Source: Alphaproteobacteria bacterium
GTDB taxonomy: Bacteria; Pseudomonadota; Alphaproteobacteria; Micropepsales; Micropepsaceae
Length of the DNA stretch: 64,000 bases
Assembly (NCBI GenBank): GCA_017983635.1
Contig: JAGOBA010000005.1
Span: forward strand, 62,001 to 126,000
Direction: 5' to 3'
A program made the translations under genes and the position numbers. Below, one piece after another: positions 1 to 8,860 of the stretch (position 1 is its first letter; each line of letters begins with the position of its first letter). The notes beneath the pieces were generated by a model. The model was given only the letters and a program-made list of their open reading frames with translations. It did no database searches and had not been told where the DNA came from.

Positions 1-1577
1 CCGGCCTCATCAACGAAAAAGACGCGCGCGAGCGCCGCAAGAAGCTCGAAGACGAAGCAAACTTCTACGGCACCATGGACGGTGCCTCGAAGTTCGTGCG
101 CGGCGACGCGGTCGCGGGCCTCGCGATCACATTCATCAACGTGATCGGCGGCATGATCATCGGCGTCGGCCAGCACGGAATGAGCTTCGGCGATGCGGCA
201 CACACCTACACCCTGCTCACCATCGGCGACGGCCTGGTCACCCAGTTGCCGGCCCTGCTCGTCTCGATCGCGGCAGGCTTCATGGTCTCGAAGGCCGGCA
301 TCGACGGTTCCGCAGAGAAGGCAATCGTCCACCAGTTGACCGACTATCCCCAGGCGCTCGGCATGGCCTCGTTCGTCATGGGCGTCATGTCGTTTCTGCC
401 CGGCATCCCGACGCTGATCTTCTTGGCCCTGGCCGGCGGCGCGGGAAGCCTCGCCTATGTCGCGACGCAACGCAAAGAGGGCGTGCGCGAAGCGACCGCA
501 TCCGCCGCACACGCCGCCGCCGAGAAAGCAAAGCCTTCTGGTGACGAACCGATCCAAACCGCACTGGCGATGGACTACCTGAAGGTCGAGATCGGCTACG
601 GCCTCTTGCCGCTGATCAACGACACCAAGGGTCATCGCCTGACCGACCAGATCAAGTCGCTGCGTCGCCAGATCGCCTCCGACATGGGCTTCGTGATGCC
701 CTCCGTTCGCATTATCGACAACATGCAGATCGCACCGAACGACTACGTGATCCGCGTGAAAGAAGTGCAAGCCGGCAAGGGCGAACTGATGCCCGGCCAC
801 TTGCTCGTCATGGATCCGCGCGGCGGTCAGATCGACCTGCCCGGCCGCCCGACGCGCGAACCGGCGTTCGGTCTGCCGGCCGCCTGGGTCGAAGAGCGTC
901 ACCGCGACGAAGCCTCGTTCCGCGGCTTCACCGTCGTCGATCCGGCGACGGTGCTGACCACGCACCTCACCGAACTCTTGAAGGAAAACATGGCAGAGCT
1001 TCTTTCCTACGCGGAAACGAAGAAGCTGCTCGACGACCTCGCGCCGGAGCACAAAAAGCTTGTCGAGGATCTCATCCCCTCGCAGATCACGATCACCGGC
1101 GTCCAGCGCGTGTTGCAATCGCTGTTGGCCGAGCGCGTCTCGATCCGCGACCTGCCGACGATCCTCGAAGGCATCGCCGAGGCCGCCTCGCGCGCCGCGA
1201 CGACCGTCCAGATCACCGAACACGTGCGCGCTCGCCTCGCCCGCCAGATTTGTGCCGCGAACACGGCGCCAGCCGGCTATCTGCCGTTGATCGCGATGTC
1301 GCCGAACTGGGAGACCGCGTTCATGGAAGCGTTGATAGGTCAGGGCGAAGAGAAACAACTCGCGCTCGCACCGTCGAAGCTCCAGGAGTTCATCCAAACC
1401 GTGCGGGGCCGCTTCGACGCCGCCGCCAACGAGGGCGAAGCACCGGTTCTGCTGACCTCGCCGGTCGCGCGCCCCTATGTGCGCTCGATCATCGAACGCT
1501 TCCGCCCGCAAACATTCGTCATGTCGCAAAACGAAATCCACCCGACGGCGCGCCTGCGCACGCTGGGCCAAGTCTAG
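1..1577 (+). CDS. flhA: Flagellar export-gate protein FlhA (5' end missing)
   Basis: C-terminal part (about 525 residues) of the inner-membrane export gate of the flagellar type III secretion system. The frame is open from the window edge, so the first transmembrane segments lie outside. Visible are the conserved cytoplasmic stretch EANFYGTMDGASKFVRGDA, the next membrane helices, and the large cytosolic domain that docks chaperone-substrate complexes. It ends at TAG 1575-1577, and flhF starts 10 bases later, the usual flhA-flhF order. Full-length family members are near 700 residues. Identification is secure. Confidence 0.96.
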   Translation, partial: GLINEKDARERRKKLEDEANFYGTMDGASKFVRGDAVAGLAITFINVIGGMIIGVGQHGMSFGDAAHTYTLLTIGDGLVTQLPALLVSIAAGFMVSKAGIDGSAEKAIVHQLTDYPQALGMASFVMGVMSFLPGIPTLIFLALAGGAGSLAYVATQRKEGVREATASAAHAAAEKAKPSGDEPIQTALAMDYLKVEIGYGLLPLINDTKGHRLTDQIKSLRRQIASDMGFVMPSVRIIDNMQIAPNDYVIRVKEVQAGKGELMPGHLLVMDPRGGQIDLPGRPTREPAFGLPAAWVEERHRDEASFRGFTVVDPATVLTTHLTELLKENMAELLSYAETKKLLDDLAPEHKKLVEDLIPSQITITGVQRVLQSLLAERVSIRDLPTILEGIAEAASRAATTVQITEHVRARLARQICAANTAPAGYLPLIAMSPNWETAFMEALIGQGEEKQLALAPSKLQEFIQTVRGRFDAAANEGEAPVLLTSPVARPYVRSIIERFRPQTFVMSQNEIHPTARLRTLGQV

Positions 1578-1587
1578 GGTCTAACCG

Positions 1588-2598
1588 ATGCACGTCCGCA
1601 CCTTCGTCGCCGACACCGCCCACCTCGCCATGGCCCAAGTCCGTGAAGAGTTGGGACCGGAAGCCGTCATCATTGCGATGGACACCGCCGCCCGCGGTCG
1701 TGGCGTCGTCATCCGCGCGGCGTTGGATCAGGTCGAAGCCGAGATCGCCGAACCCGTGCAGGAAGAGGAGGTCACACCCTTCGAGCAGCGCTTGGAACAA
1801 ATGCTCGCCGCACGTCTGCGTACCCCCGTGCCCGTTCGAATGGCGCCGCCGGCATTCTCGGTCCAGGAGCTCACCGCCGCCCTCGCCTTCCACCGCTTGC
1901 CGGAAGCGTTGGTGCAGTCGCTCGCGCAAACGGCGGCCGCGTTCGAGGCCAGCGACATCGAGCTTTCGCTCGCTCGCGCGCTCGAACGCCATATCACGCT
2001 GTCCCCGCTCCCTATTCTTCCCTCCCGCCCGGTTGTCCTGATCGGCGCGCCAGGCGCCGGCAAGACCAGCGTCGCAGCGCGTCTCGCTCTTCGCGCCGCC
2101 ACGTCAGGCGCAACCACGGTTTTGGCAACGCTCGACGGAGCCAAGGCCGGCGCACGCGCGCAACTCGAAACCTACGCCAACCTGATCGGCGCGAACGCGC
2201 ACGCGATCGACGACGCCAACGCAGCGCGCACCCTTATCGAGAAGAACGCTGACGCGCAAATTTTCGTCGACACGCCCGGCGTCAACATCTTCGACCGAGC
2301 CGAACTGAGCGCCACGCAAGCGCTGATCTCAAACCTCGGCGCAGACGCGCTGGCAGTCATCCCCGCGGGCCTCGACGCCGATGAGGCGACGGAACTCGCT
2401 GAGCTCTACGCCACCGCGGGTGCCACTCGTTTCGTCTGCACCCGCACCGATGCGACGCGCCGGCTGGGCGGCATGATCACGGCGGCGACGAAGCTCGGCC
2501 TCTCCCACCTCACGAATTCACCATTCCTGGGCAATGGCGTCGAAACCCCACACTCTCTGAACATCGCGCGCGTCCTCCTGGCCGCCGGACACGCCTAG
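1588..2598 (+). CDS. flhF: Flagellar biosynthesis GTPase FlhF
   Basis: SRP-type GTPase of 336 residues that helps place or number flagella. The N-terminus (MHVRTFVADT) has the FlhF look, followed by a variable Glu/Pro-rich B region. The G domain begins near residue 150 with the P-loop GAPGAGKT (153-160), and the DTPG G3 motif is at 228-231. It follows flhA directly and was probably co-transcribed with it. No flhG/fleN partner follows; instead there are two small membrane proteins. The G domain is rather divergent, so FlhF rather than FtsY/Ffh rests on the N-terminus and context. Confidence 0.88.
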   Translation: MHVRTFVADTAHLAMAQVREELGPEAVIIAMDTAARGRGVVIRAALDQVEAEIAEPVQEEEVTPFEQRLEQMLAARLRTPVPVRMAPPAFSVQELTAALAFHRLPEALVQSLAQTAAAFEASDIELSLARALERHITLSPLPILPSRPVVLIGAPGAGKTSVAARLALRAATSGATTVLATLDGAKAGARAQLETYANLIGANAHAIDDANAARTLIEKNADAQIFVDTPGVNIFDRAELSATQALISNLGADALAVIPAGLDADEATELAELYATAGATRFVCTRTDATRRLGGMITAATKLGLSHLTNSPFLGNGVETPHSLNIARVLLAAGHA

Positions 2599-2759
2599 CA
2601 CGCGAGCGGCACGTCGCATCGCGCAGCCGCCAAGAGAATTCGCCGAAAAAGCACCGTTGCACGGACGCCACAAGCACCCGGCCACTGTGGCGCGCGCGTG
2701 TGCGTTGGCCGGATTTTCGGATACTCTTCCACCCAAACAACTCTCGGGGGAGGGAACTG

Positions 2760-3131
2760 ATGTTGATGCCTATTCTGCAAGAAATGTGGGACATCGTGCT
2801 GCGCGTTTTCGGCAGCGCTGACACGATTTCCTTGGTTATTATGCTGGTCGTGGTAGTCGCGTCGGGCATGGTGCTGGGCCGCGTTGGCCGCATCATCCAA
2901 GTAACGGTGGGCGCCTTGATCATGTTCGGGCTCATCCGCCTCGCCTATACGGTGACGCAGGGCGCAGAACCGACGGCATTACCATCGACCGCCTGGAATG
3001 GGCTGAAAGTCATGTCGGTTGGCGACCTTACGGTCTATTTCCTGGCCTTCGCGATTGTGATTACTGTGGTCCACATCATCCGCAGCTCTGTTGGCTCGGG
3101 CGACGGCGGTGGTGGACACGGGCATCACTGA
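2760..3131 (+). CDS. Small polytopic membrane protein, unknown function
   Basis: A 123-residue protein with three hydrophobic segments (about residues 18-38, 42-62, 90-108) and a short Gly/His-rich tail ending HGHH. I chose the ATG at 2760 because a strong ribosome-binding site (GGGGGAGGGA) lies about 4 bases upstream; an earlier in-frame start would add a non-conserved leader. I do not recognise the family. It lies between flhF and a second small membrane protein (3263-3586), so a link with the flagellar cell pole is possible but only by position. Confidence 0.75.
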   Translation: MLMPILQEMWDIVLRVFGSADTISLVIMLVVVVASGMVLGRVGRIIQVTVGALIMFGLIRLAYTVTQGAEPTALPSTAWNGLKVMSVGDLTVYFLAFAIVITVVHIIRSSVGSGDGGGGHGHH

Positions 3132-3262
3132 GGTCGATTGAAAGCCGGCGGTCGCGAAAAGACTCGCGCCGCCGGGCATTGGTTGTGGCAATATCTAAGT
3201 GTGGGCGCGGTGACGTGCGGACGACAGATCCGTCGAACCGAACGGCCAGGTGGGTAAGGGTT

Positions 3263-3586
3263 ATGGAAAAGCAGTTTATCGACTTCGTCGGCCACGTGTT
3301 CACGTTGGATTGGGCGCTCTGGGCGCTACCGTTGAGCTTGCTGTGCTCGCTCCTTGTAAGCCGCGTCGTGCCCGGATTCGTCATCGCGGCAATTGCGGTG
3401 GCCGTGCATCACGTCGGTCTCATCTATGCGGCGAGCGGCAAGGTCCCATCGATGGATCAGGTTCTAACGATGGCCCAGAAACTCGAACCGCTCTCCGTCG
3501 CGGCTGAGTTCGCGGCTTACTCGTTCTTGATCATCGTCTTCAGCCTCACGCGTCAGGATATGTTCCGCCCCAGCGTGCTGGAATAG
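3263..3586 (+). CDS. Small membrane protein, unknown function
   Basis: 107 residues with hydrophobic stretches near residues 17-32, 36-53 and 84-98, consistent with an inner-membrane protein. The ATG at 3263 follows a purine-rich TAAGGG ribosome site. No known family is recognised. The gene is co-oriented with 2760-3131 after a 131-base gap and ends 5 bases before the end of the convergent DoxX gene. Confidence 0.7.
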   Translation: MEKQFIDFVGHVFTLDWALWALPLSLLCSLLVSRVVPGFVIAAIAVAVHHVGLIYAASGKVPSMDQVLTMAQKLEPLSVAAEFAAYSFLIIVFSLTRQDMFRPSVLE

Positions 3587-3591
3587 CCGTC

Positions 3592-4005
3592 TTAATCTGC
3601 GTCGCGCCAGCTGTCGTAGGACCAGCGGCCGGCGCCATGGCCCACCATCACCAACAGACCGCCGGCGATCGCCATATTCTTGGCGAAGAGTTGCATCTCC
3701 GTGCGCATCAGATCGGCGTCGCCCATCGCCCAAAAGTCGTGCATCAGGAAACTGACCACGAGCGTGTACATAAACAGGATCAAGGCCATCAGCCGGGTCC
3801 GAAATCCCACGGCTAACCCTAACCCCGCGCCCAGCTCGACCACGACACTAAGCGCCAGCAGCACTGGAATCGCGCCAATCCCGTGCTGCGCCATGGCAAA
3901 CGCGCTGTCGTTCCAGTTCTGCATCTTCTGCAGCCCTGCGAGCACAAACAGGGCCGCCAGCATGCAACGCCCGACCAAGGGAGCAATCGCCTCGCCGAAG
4001 GACAT
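3592..4005 (-). CDS. DoxX family membrane protein
   Basis: 137 residues with the four-helix DoxX topology: an N-terminal GRCMLAALFVLAGLQK helix, a second with VVELGAGLGLAVGF, then LILFMYTLVVSF and a C-terminal AIAGGLLVMVGHG helix. Family members are quinone-linked inner-membrane proteins of uncertain function, sometimes tied to thiol redox or detoxification. An AGGGGAG ribosome site precedes the ATG. It converges with the upstream membrane gene, and no partner oxidoreductase is adjacent. Confidence 0.85.
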   Translation of the reverse strand: MSFGEAIAPLVGRCMLAALFVLAGLQKMQNWNDSAFAMAQHGIGAIPVLLALSVVVELGAGLGLAVGFRTRLMALILFMYTLVVSFLMHDFWAMGDADLMRTEMQLFAKNMAIAGGLLVMVGHGAGRWSYDSWRDAD

Positions 4006-4102
4006 GAGGAACTCCCCTCCCTACGAACAGGTACCCTTGCCAAGATACGTGAGTCTGGGTGTGATACCAGCGCCGGATCGCCGGAGAACGGTCTCCTAAA
4101 GC

Positions 4103-4579
4103 ATGCCGCCCGCTGACGAACAATTGTGGATTCTAGCCGGTCTCGCCGTCGTGGCCGCGATCTTGGGCCTTGTCGTGCGCCACTTGCTACACGGGCGCCC
4201 GAAGCCCCTCCCGAAGGACGGCCCCATGCGCTTGCTGATCCGGCCCTTGAAGGAACTGAAGCCCGACCCGAACCATCTTTACCTTGGCACCACGATCGCC
4301 CGCGAACTGACCGCAAGCTTGAAGAGGTTCGAGCGCCTCGAGCCACTTCTCAGTGAGTCCGCCGCCGCCCTCGTCCTCGAGGGCACCGTGCGCAAAACCG
4401 GCCCCCGCGTCGTCATGAACCTGCGCCTGGCCAATGGCCGCCACGCGCTCTGGCGCGGCACATACGATGGAGCCATCAACGATCTCGCCTACATGCAAGA
4501 CGAGATCGTCGCCCACGTCACCCGCACCCTAAAGGTCGCGCCGCGCAAACAACCCGCGGCGCAACCGAGCGTGGCTTGA
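4103..4579 (+). CDS. Membrane-anchored protein with a TolB-N/FlgO-like domain
   Basis: 158 residues: one N-terminal membrane helix (about residues 9-28), a basic linker, then a soluble domain with the pattern LGTTIARELTASLKRF...LEGTVRKTGPRVVMNLRL...ALWRGTYDGAINDL. That resembles the small alpha/beta domain found in FlgO-like proteins and between adenylate-cyclase/TPR domains. Its role cannot be assigned. It is transcribed toward the permease gene, whose stop lies 1 base away (convergent). The family call is by pattern only. Confidence 0.6.
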   Translation: MPPADEQLWILAGLAVVAAILGLVVRHLLHGRPKPLPKDGPMRLLIRPLKELKPDPNHLYLGTTIARELTASLKRFERLEPLLSESAAALVLEGTVRKTGPRVVMNLRLANGRHALWRGTYDGAINDLAYMQDEIVAHVTRTLKVAPRKQPAAQPSVA

Positions 4580-4580
4580 A

Positions 4581-6038
4581 CTATTTCGGCGCCGGTTCGT
4601 CCACGAGTTTCCAGGTCGGCTCCTTCGCGTGACGCACGCCGTACACCGCAAAGATGATGAGACCGATCACTAGCCAACCGAGCAACCGCGGCCACAGATC
4701 GATCAGCAATGGATAGACCATCGCCCCACAGACCAAAATGCCAAGGATCGGAACGATCGGATAGAACGGCGTCTTGAACGGCCGCTTCACGTTCGGACGC
4801 GTCGAACGCAGCACCATCACGCCGACGCACACCAGAATGAATGCGACAAGCGTGCCGACGGAAACGAGGTCGCCAAGCACATCAAGCGGAAATATCCCGG
4901 CGAACGCAGCGACAATAACCCCGATGAGGATCGTGCTGGTCGTCGGTGTGTGGAACTGCGGATGAACCCGCGAGAACACCGGCGGCAGGAAACCGTCTCG
5001 CGACATCGAGAAGAAGATGCGCGTCTGCCCATAGAGCGAGACCAGAATCACGGTCGAAAGGCCCAGGATTGCACCAACTTCCACGAAAGGCGCCAACCAT
5101 GCCAGTTGCGCGCCACCTGCATCGATCGCGACCGACACCGGATGATCGACCTTAAGGGTCGTGTAGTGCGCCAATCCCGTCATCGTCAGCGACATAAGAA
5201 TGTAGAGAACGGTGCAGATCGCCAGGGAACCCAGAATCCCGATTGGCAAATCGCGTTGTGGATTCTTCGCTTCCTGCGCCGCCACCGACACGCTGTCGAA
5301 ACCGATATAGGCAAAGAAGATGACGCCCGCGCCCATCAGCACGCCGCTCCACCCGAACTGGCCGAACGTGCCTGTATTCTCCGGCACGAGGGGGGTGAGA
5401 TTTGCCGGATTGATGAGAGGCAGACCGAACATGATCACAAGCAGGATCACCGCGACCTTGAGCACCACAACGAACCCGTTGAACGTTGCCGAGGTCCGAA
5501 TACCAACGACGAGCAACGTCGTTAGGAACACCACGATGGCAACGGCGGGAAAGTTCATGATTGCGCCGGTCATCTCCCAGCCTTTTTCCACCGTGTGACG
5601 GACTGGCGCTTCCGCCAAAGCGGCGGGTATGTCGATACCGAACCGGTTGTGTAGGAACGCCTTGAAGTAGCCCGTCCATCCGACCGCAACGGTGCTCGCA
5701 GCCATGCCGTACTCGAGACAAAGATCCCAACCGACAAGCCAGCCGACGAACCGGCCGAAAGCGGCGTAGGAGTAAGTGTAGGCACTGCCCGACGCCGGGA
5801 TCATCGCGGCGAACTCGGCATAGCAAAGGCCGGCAAACGCGCAGCCGACGCAGGCAATAACAAACGACAGCACGATACCGGGCCCCGCATGGTCCGCGGC
5901 AGCCTGACCGGTGATCACAAAGATGCCGGCCCCGATGATCGCCCCAATCCCGATCCCGATCAGTTGCCATGGTCCGAGCACCCGTTGCAACTCAACCGGT
6001 TTTCCGTCGTCCATCCCCGCCGCTTCGCGTTCCGCCAT
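4581..6038 (-). CDS. APC-superfamily amino acid permease (cationic amino acid transporter type)
   Basis: Inner-membrane amino acid transporter of 485 residues with about 12 hydrophobic segments. The first helix carries the APC signature (IGIGIGAIIGAGIFVITG), followed by the conserved PASGSAYTYSYAAFG stretch and GFDSVSVAAQEAKNPQRDLP. The overall pattern matches bacterial YfnA/CAT-type permeases. I start at the ATG at 6038 (MAEREAAG) because GGGAG lies upstream at good spacing; an ATG 22 codons earlier lacks a clear site. Substrate is not predictable from sequence. Confidence 0.9.
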   Translation of the reverse strand: MAEREAAGMDDGKPVELQRVLGPWQLIGIGIGAIIGAGIFVITGQAAADHAGPGIVLSFVIACVGCAFAGLCYAEFAAMIPASGSAYTYSYAAFGRFVGWLVGWDLCLEYGMAASTVAVGWTGYFKAFLHNRFGIDIPAALAEAPVRHTVEKGWEMTGAIMNFPAVAIVVFLTTLLVVGIRTSATFNGFVVVLKVAVILLVIMFGLPLINPANLTPLVPENTGTFGQFGWSGVLMGAGVIFFAYIGFDSVSVAAQEAKNPQRDLPIGILGSLAICTVLYILMSLTMTGLAHYTTLKVDHPVSVAIDAGGAQLAWLAPFVEVGAILGLSTVILVSLYGQTRIFFSMSRDGFLPPVFSRVHPQFHTPTTSTILIGVIVAAFAGIFPLDVLGDLVSVGTLVAFILVCVGVMVLRSTRPNVKRPFKTPFYPIVPILGILVCGAMVYPLLIDLWPRLLGWLVIGLIIFAVYGVRHAKEPTWKLVDEPAPK

Positions 6039-6137
6039 GTCCGTTTCTCCCTCAGTTTTTGCTTCAGGCCCCCGCGGCCGCTCCGGCGCGAGCAATGTCC
6101 GCACAAACTGTCTTGGTTCTCAGCGCTTGACAAATTG

Positions 6138-6152
6138 GAACAAATAGCGAAC
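6138..6152 (+). promoter_or_regulatory. LexA (SOS) box upstream of SRAP gene
   Basis: GAAC-AAATAGC-GAAC matches the alphaproteobacterial LexA operator GAAC-N7-GAAC exactly. It lies 41 bases before the SRAP start, just after a TTGACA -35-like hexamer (6127-6132), so LexA bound here would cover the promoter. Confidence 0.8.
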
Positions 6153-6193
6153 AACATGGTTAGGGGCGCGATAACGAAGACAGGAACGATCCG

Positions 6194-6868
6194 ATGTTCG
6201 CCAAAAGAGAGACGAATGACCCGGCCAAGGTGCTGCGCCTGCGCGCGGCGGAGTGGAGCCGGAACGAAGCGTTGCGTATCACCCCGCGCCGTCGCTGGGA
6301 TACCGACCCGGCGGTTAAGCGCATGGTCGTGCACCGCCGCGATATCGGCGAGCTGGCGCTGACCCCGATGCGCTGGGGCCTGGTGCCCGAATGGTCGCGC
6401 GACACCCAAGAGCCGCGTCCGCTGACGAACATCGCCGCCGAGGCGGTGGGCGAGCAGATCGAATGGCGCCGCCTCTTAAACACCCACCGCGGCGTGGTCC
6501 CAACCGAGCAGTTCTTTGAGTGGAAGCGCGTCAACGGCGTAAAGACCCGCGAATACGGCTTCCGCCTGCGCAACCGCCGCCCGATGATGATCGCGGCGCT
6601 GTGGAACCGCACGCCCGGCACGGCGGAGAGCTTTGCCTACATTTCTTGTGAGGCGAACCGGCTGGTCTCGCTCGTGCACGACCGCATGCCGGTGATCCTG
6701 GATGACGGCGATGTCGCGACCTGGCTGAACCCGAACGCCACGCTCGAGAGTCTTCTGGCGCTCATGCAGCCGGTGGCAGGTGAGGAGCTGGAGCTACGCG
6801 CAGTCGGTCAACCGGACGCCAAAGCGAAGCCTTACCAGCCCTCGCTCTTCGCCAACCGCGCCGCGTGA
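6194..6868 (+). CDS. SRAP-domain protein (YedK/HMCES type) lacking Cys2
   Basis: 224 residues. SRAP proteins crosslink to abasic sites in single-stranded DNA. The core is intact: Asn79 in the TNIAAEA segment, Glu109 in PTEQFFEWKR, and His162 in VHDRMPVIL, all matching known active-site positions. However, the protein starts MFAK, whereas the family starts Met-Cys and the processed Cys2 forms the DNA-protein crosslink. A stop codon (TAG 6161-6163) lies in frame just upstream and no other start codon lies between, so Cys2 is truly missing as sequenced. A perfect LexA box precedes it, as expected for an SOS-associated gene. Confidence 0.88.
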   Translation: MFAKRETNDPAKVLRLRAAEWSRNEALRITPRRRWDTDPAVKRMVVHRRDIGELALTPMRWGLVPEWSRDTQEPRPLTNIAAEAVGEQIEWRRLLNTHRGVVPTEQFFEWKRVNGVKTREYGFRLRNRRPMMIAALWNRTPGTAESFAYISCEANRLVSLVHDRMPVILDDGDVATWLNPNATLESLLALMQPVAGEELELRAVGQPDAKAKPYQPSLFANRAA

Positions 6869-6872
6869 GGCT

Positions 6873-7286
6873 TTATGCCTTACGCGCGTGGCGTTCCAGC
6901 GCCATTTCGTCGATGTCGGCTTGCACCTTGCGCGCATATTCCACGCGATCGCGTTGGGCCTCAGCGTCCGCCGCGATCTCGTACTTCTTGAGTTCGCGGT
7001 AGGCGTTCTGCAACTCCTCGGTCACGGTCGTCGCTTGCTTCTCGACCTCGTCCACGGAGCGTTGGATATTCTCGCGCCGCGCCTGAACCGAACGCGCAAA
7101 GGTCGGGAACGCCAACCGGCCCAGGTCGCTATGCGCCGCCCGGCGCTGCTCCTCCTGCACCATCGCTTCCAGATCCGTCATCTTCTTGCGCAGATCCGCG
7201 CGCATGTCGTCCAGCGACTTCAAGCGCTTGCGAATTTCGTCGACGCGAAAACGATTCAATCTGATCAGTGCTTCACGCGATTTCAT
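6873..7286 (-). CDS. fliJ: Flagellar export protein FliJ
   Basis: 137 residues, almost entirely charged coiled coil (Lys/Glu/Arg/Gln-rich heptads), the shape of FliJ, the stalk-like subunit that works with the FliI ATPase in flagellar export. It begins MKSREALIRLNRFRVDE. It follows fliI after 18 bases on the same strand, the standard fliI-fliJ arrangement. FliJ sequences are poorly conserved, so the call leans on context and coiled-coil character. Confidence 0.85.
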   Translation of the reverse strand: MKSREALIRLNRFRVDEIRKRLKSLDDMRADLRKKMTDLEAMVQEEQRRAAHSDLGRLAFPTFARSVQARRENIQRSVDEVEKQATTVTEELQNAYRELKKYEIAADAEAQRDRVEYARKVQADIDEMALERHARKA

Positions 7287-7304
7287 CTGACACCCCCACT
7301 CAAT

Positions 7305-8621
7305 TTATCCGCCGCTCAAAATGGCGGCGAGTTGTTCGTAACCGTTCTGCAGTTCGCCCCGTTCGCTCTTGGCTTGGCGCAAGAACGCTTCGAGGCTCGG
7401 ATAAAGCCTGATCGCGCGATCCACCTCCGGATCGGCGCCGGCGCGATAGGCGCCGAGGCGGATCAACTCCGCCATGTTCTCGTAGGTCGCCAGCACGCGG
7501 CGCGCTTCGTCGACCAGCACCTGCTCTTCAGGCGAATTGCACTGCGGCATCGTCCGCGACAAGGACCTGAGCACGTTGACCGCCGGATAGCGCCCGCGCT
7601 CGCCGATCGCCCGCTCGAGCACGATGTGCCCGTCGAGAATGCCGCGCACCGCGTCCGACACCGGCTCATCGTGGTCGTCGCCTTCGACGAGCACCGTGAA
7701 AAGCCCCGTGATCGTGCCCGAACCTTGCAAACCAGGCCCCGCCCGCTCCAAGAGCCGCGGCAACTCCGCGAACACTGACGGCGTATAGCCCTTCGAAGCC
7801 GGCGGCTCGCCGCTGGCCAGCCCGATCTCGCGCTGCGCCATCGCAAAACGCGTCACCGAATCCATCAAGCAGAGAACCTGCAGTCCCTGATCGCGGAAAT
7901 ACTCCGCCGTTGTCAGCGTCAGATACGCCGCCTGACGGCGCATCAATGCGCTCTCGTCCGAGGTCGCGACAACGACAACGCTGCGCGCCAAACCTTCCGG
8001 CCCCAGATCGTCTTCAAGAAACTCCTGAACCTCGCGCCCGCGCTCGCCGACCAAGCCGATCACGATCACGTCCGCGCTGGTGTAGCGCGCGATCATCGAC
8101 AGCAGCACCGACTTGCCGACGCCCGACGCCGCAAAGATACCGAGCCGCTGGCCCTGACACGTCGTCGTAAATGTGTTGAGCGCCTTGACGCCGAGATCGA
8201 GCTTGCCCCCAACCCGCGCCCGCGCATGTGCGGGCGGCGGTGCCGCGCGGATCCGATACGGACGCCCGCCGACCGGCAAAGCTCCCTTCCCGTCCACCGG
8301 CTGCCCCAGCGCATTGATCACGCGCCCGAGCCAGCGATTCGACGGGTGAACCTCGGCGACTTCGGCCTCGACATAGGCCTTGCAGCCCATCTTCACGCCG
8401 TCGAGTTCGCCGAAGGGCATCGTCAGTGCACGCCCGGCTCGAAAGCCTACAACCTCGGCGCCGATTTGACTGCCACGTGGCCCCTCGATCGCGAGCCGCG
8501 TGCCGACCGCGAGCGCATCCACAGTGCCCGCTACTTCTACGAGCAAGCCTTGCACGCCCGTCACACGGCCATAAGACCGTGAACGGGGCGCTTCCGCGAC
8601 CGCCGACATAAGAGCGTGCAT
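7305..8621 (-). CDS. fliI: Flagellum-specific ATPase FliI
   Basis: 438-residue F1-type ATPase that powers export of flagellar parts. The Walker A motif is [12 protein letters not shown] (about 161-172), the Walker B region is [14 protein letters not shown], and [13 protein letters not shown] and the ERAGPG segment are typical of FliI/YscN. It is divergent from ctrA with a 239-base shared upstream region that contains a CtrA-type box 44 bases before the start. Downstream is fliJ. A second in-frame Met at position 5 is possible. Confidence 0.96.
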   Translation of the reverse strand: MHALMSAVAEAPRSRSYGRVTGVQGLLVEVAGTVDALAVGTRLAIEGPRGSQIGAEVVGFRAGRALTMPFGELDGVKMGCKAYVEAEVAEVHPSNRWLGRVINALGQPVDGKGALPVGGRPYRIRAAPPPAHARARVGGKLDLGVKALNTFTTTCQGQRLGIFAASGVGKSVLLSMIARYTSADVIVIGLVGERGREVQEFLEDDLGPEGLARSVVVVATSDESALMRRQAAYLTLTTAEYFRDQGLQVLCLMDSVTRFAMAQREIGLASGEPPASKGYTPSVFAELPRLLERAGPGLQGSGTITGLFTVLVEGDDHDEPVSDAVRGILDGHIVLERAIGERGRYPAVNVLRSLSRTMPQCNSPEEQVLVDEARRVLATYENMAELIRLGAYRAGADPEVDRAIRLYPSLEAFLRQAKSERGELQNGYEQLAAILSGG

Positions 8622-8665
8622 GAGTAAGTCCGTCTAAACCACGGACGAGTATGGCTTCACGCCGC

Positions 8666-8680
8666 TTAAGGTTGCCCTAA
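8666..8680. promoter_or_regulatory. CtrA box in fliI/ctrA divergent region
   Basis: TTAA-GGTTGCC-CTAA: correct 7-base spacing and one mismatch to TTAA-N7-TTAA. It lies 44 bases from the fliI start and 180 from the ctrA start, so it could activate flagellar export genes and also give ctrA autoregulation. Confidence 0.6.
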
Positions 8681-8766
8681 GCACACGCAGCGTTTCCAAC
8701 TGCGGCAGGAAAACGTCAGCCTGCGGACAATCGTGAACGCGCCCGTTTACCATAGTGGTTTGGCGA

Positions 8767-8798
8767 TTAAGCTTTATTAAGCATTACCGCTTAGATTC
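8767..8798. promoter_or_regulatory. Weak CtrA-like site and GANTC methylation site before ctrA
   Basis: Two TTAA half sites (8767-8770 and 8777-8780) are separated by 6 rather than 7 bases, so this is only a possible CtrA site. GATTC at 8794-8798 fits GANTC, the target of the CcrM methylase. In Caulobacter a GANTC in a ctrA promoter makes it replication-sensitive; here the function is inferred. Confidence 0.4.
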
Positions 8799-8860
8799 GT
8801 TGGTGAAGGAACCAACAAGGGCACCGGTTGTAGCCCGGGCTGCGAGGGGAGATTAGACGC

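Noticed and set aside
6780..7778. Long plus-strand frame of 332 codons
   Set aside because: It is antisense to fliJ and the end of fliI; its translation is Arg/His-rich shadow sequence, and the fliIJ products are clear.
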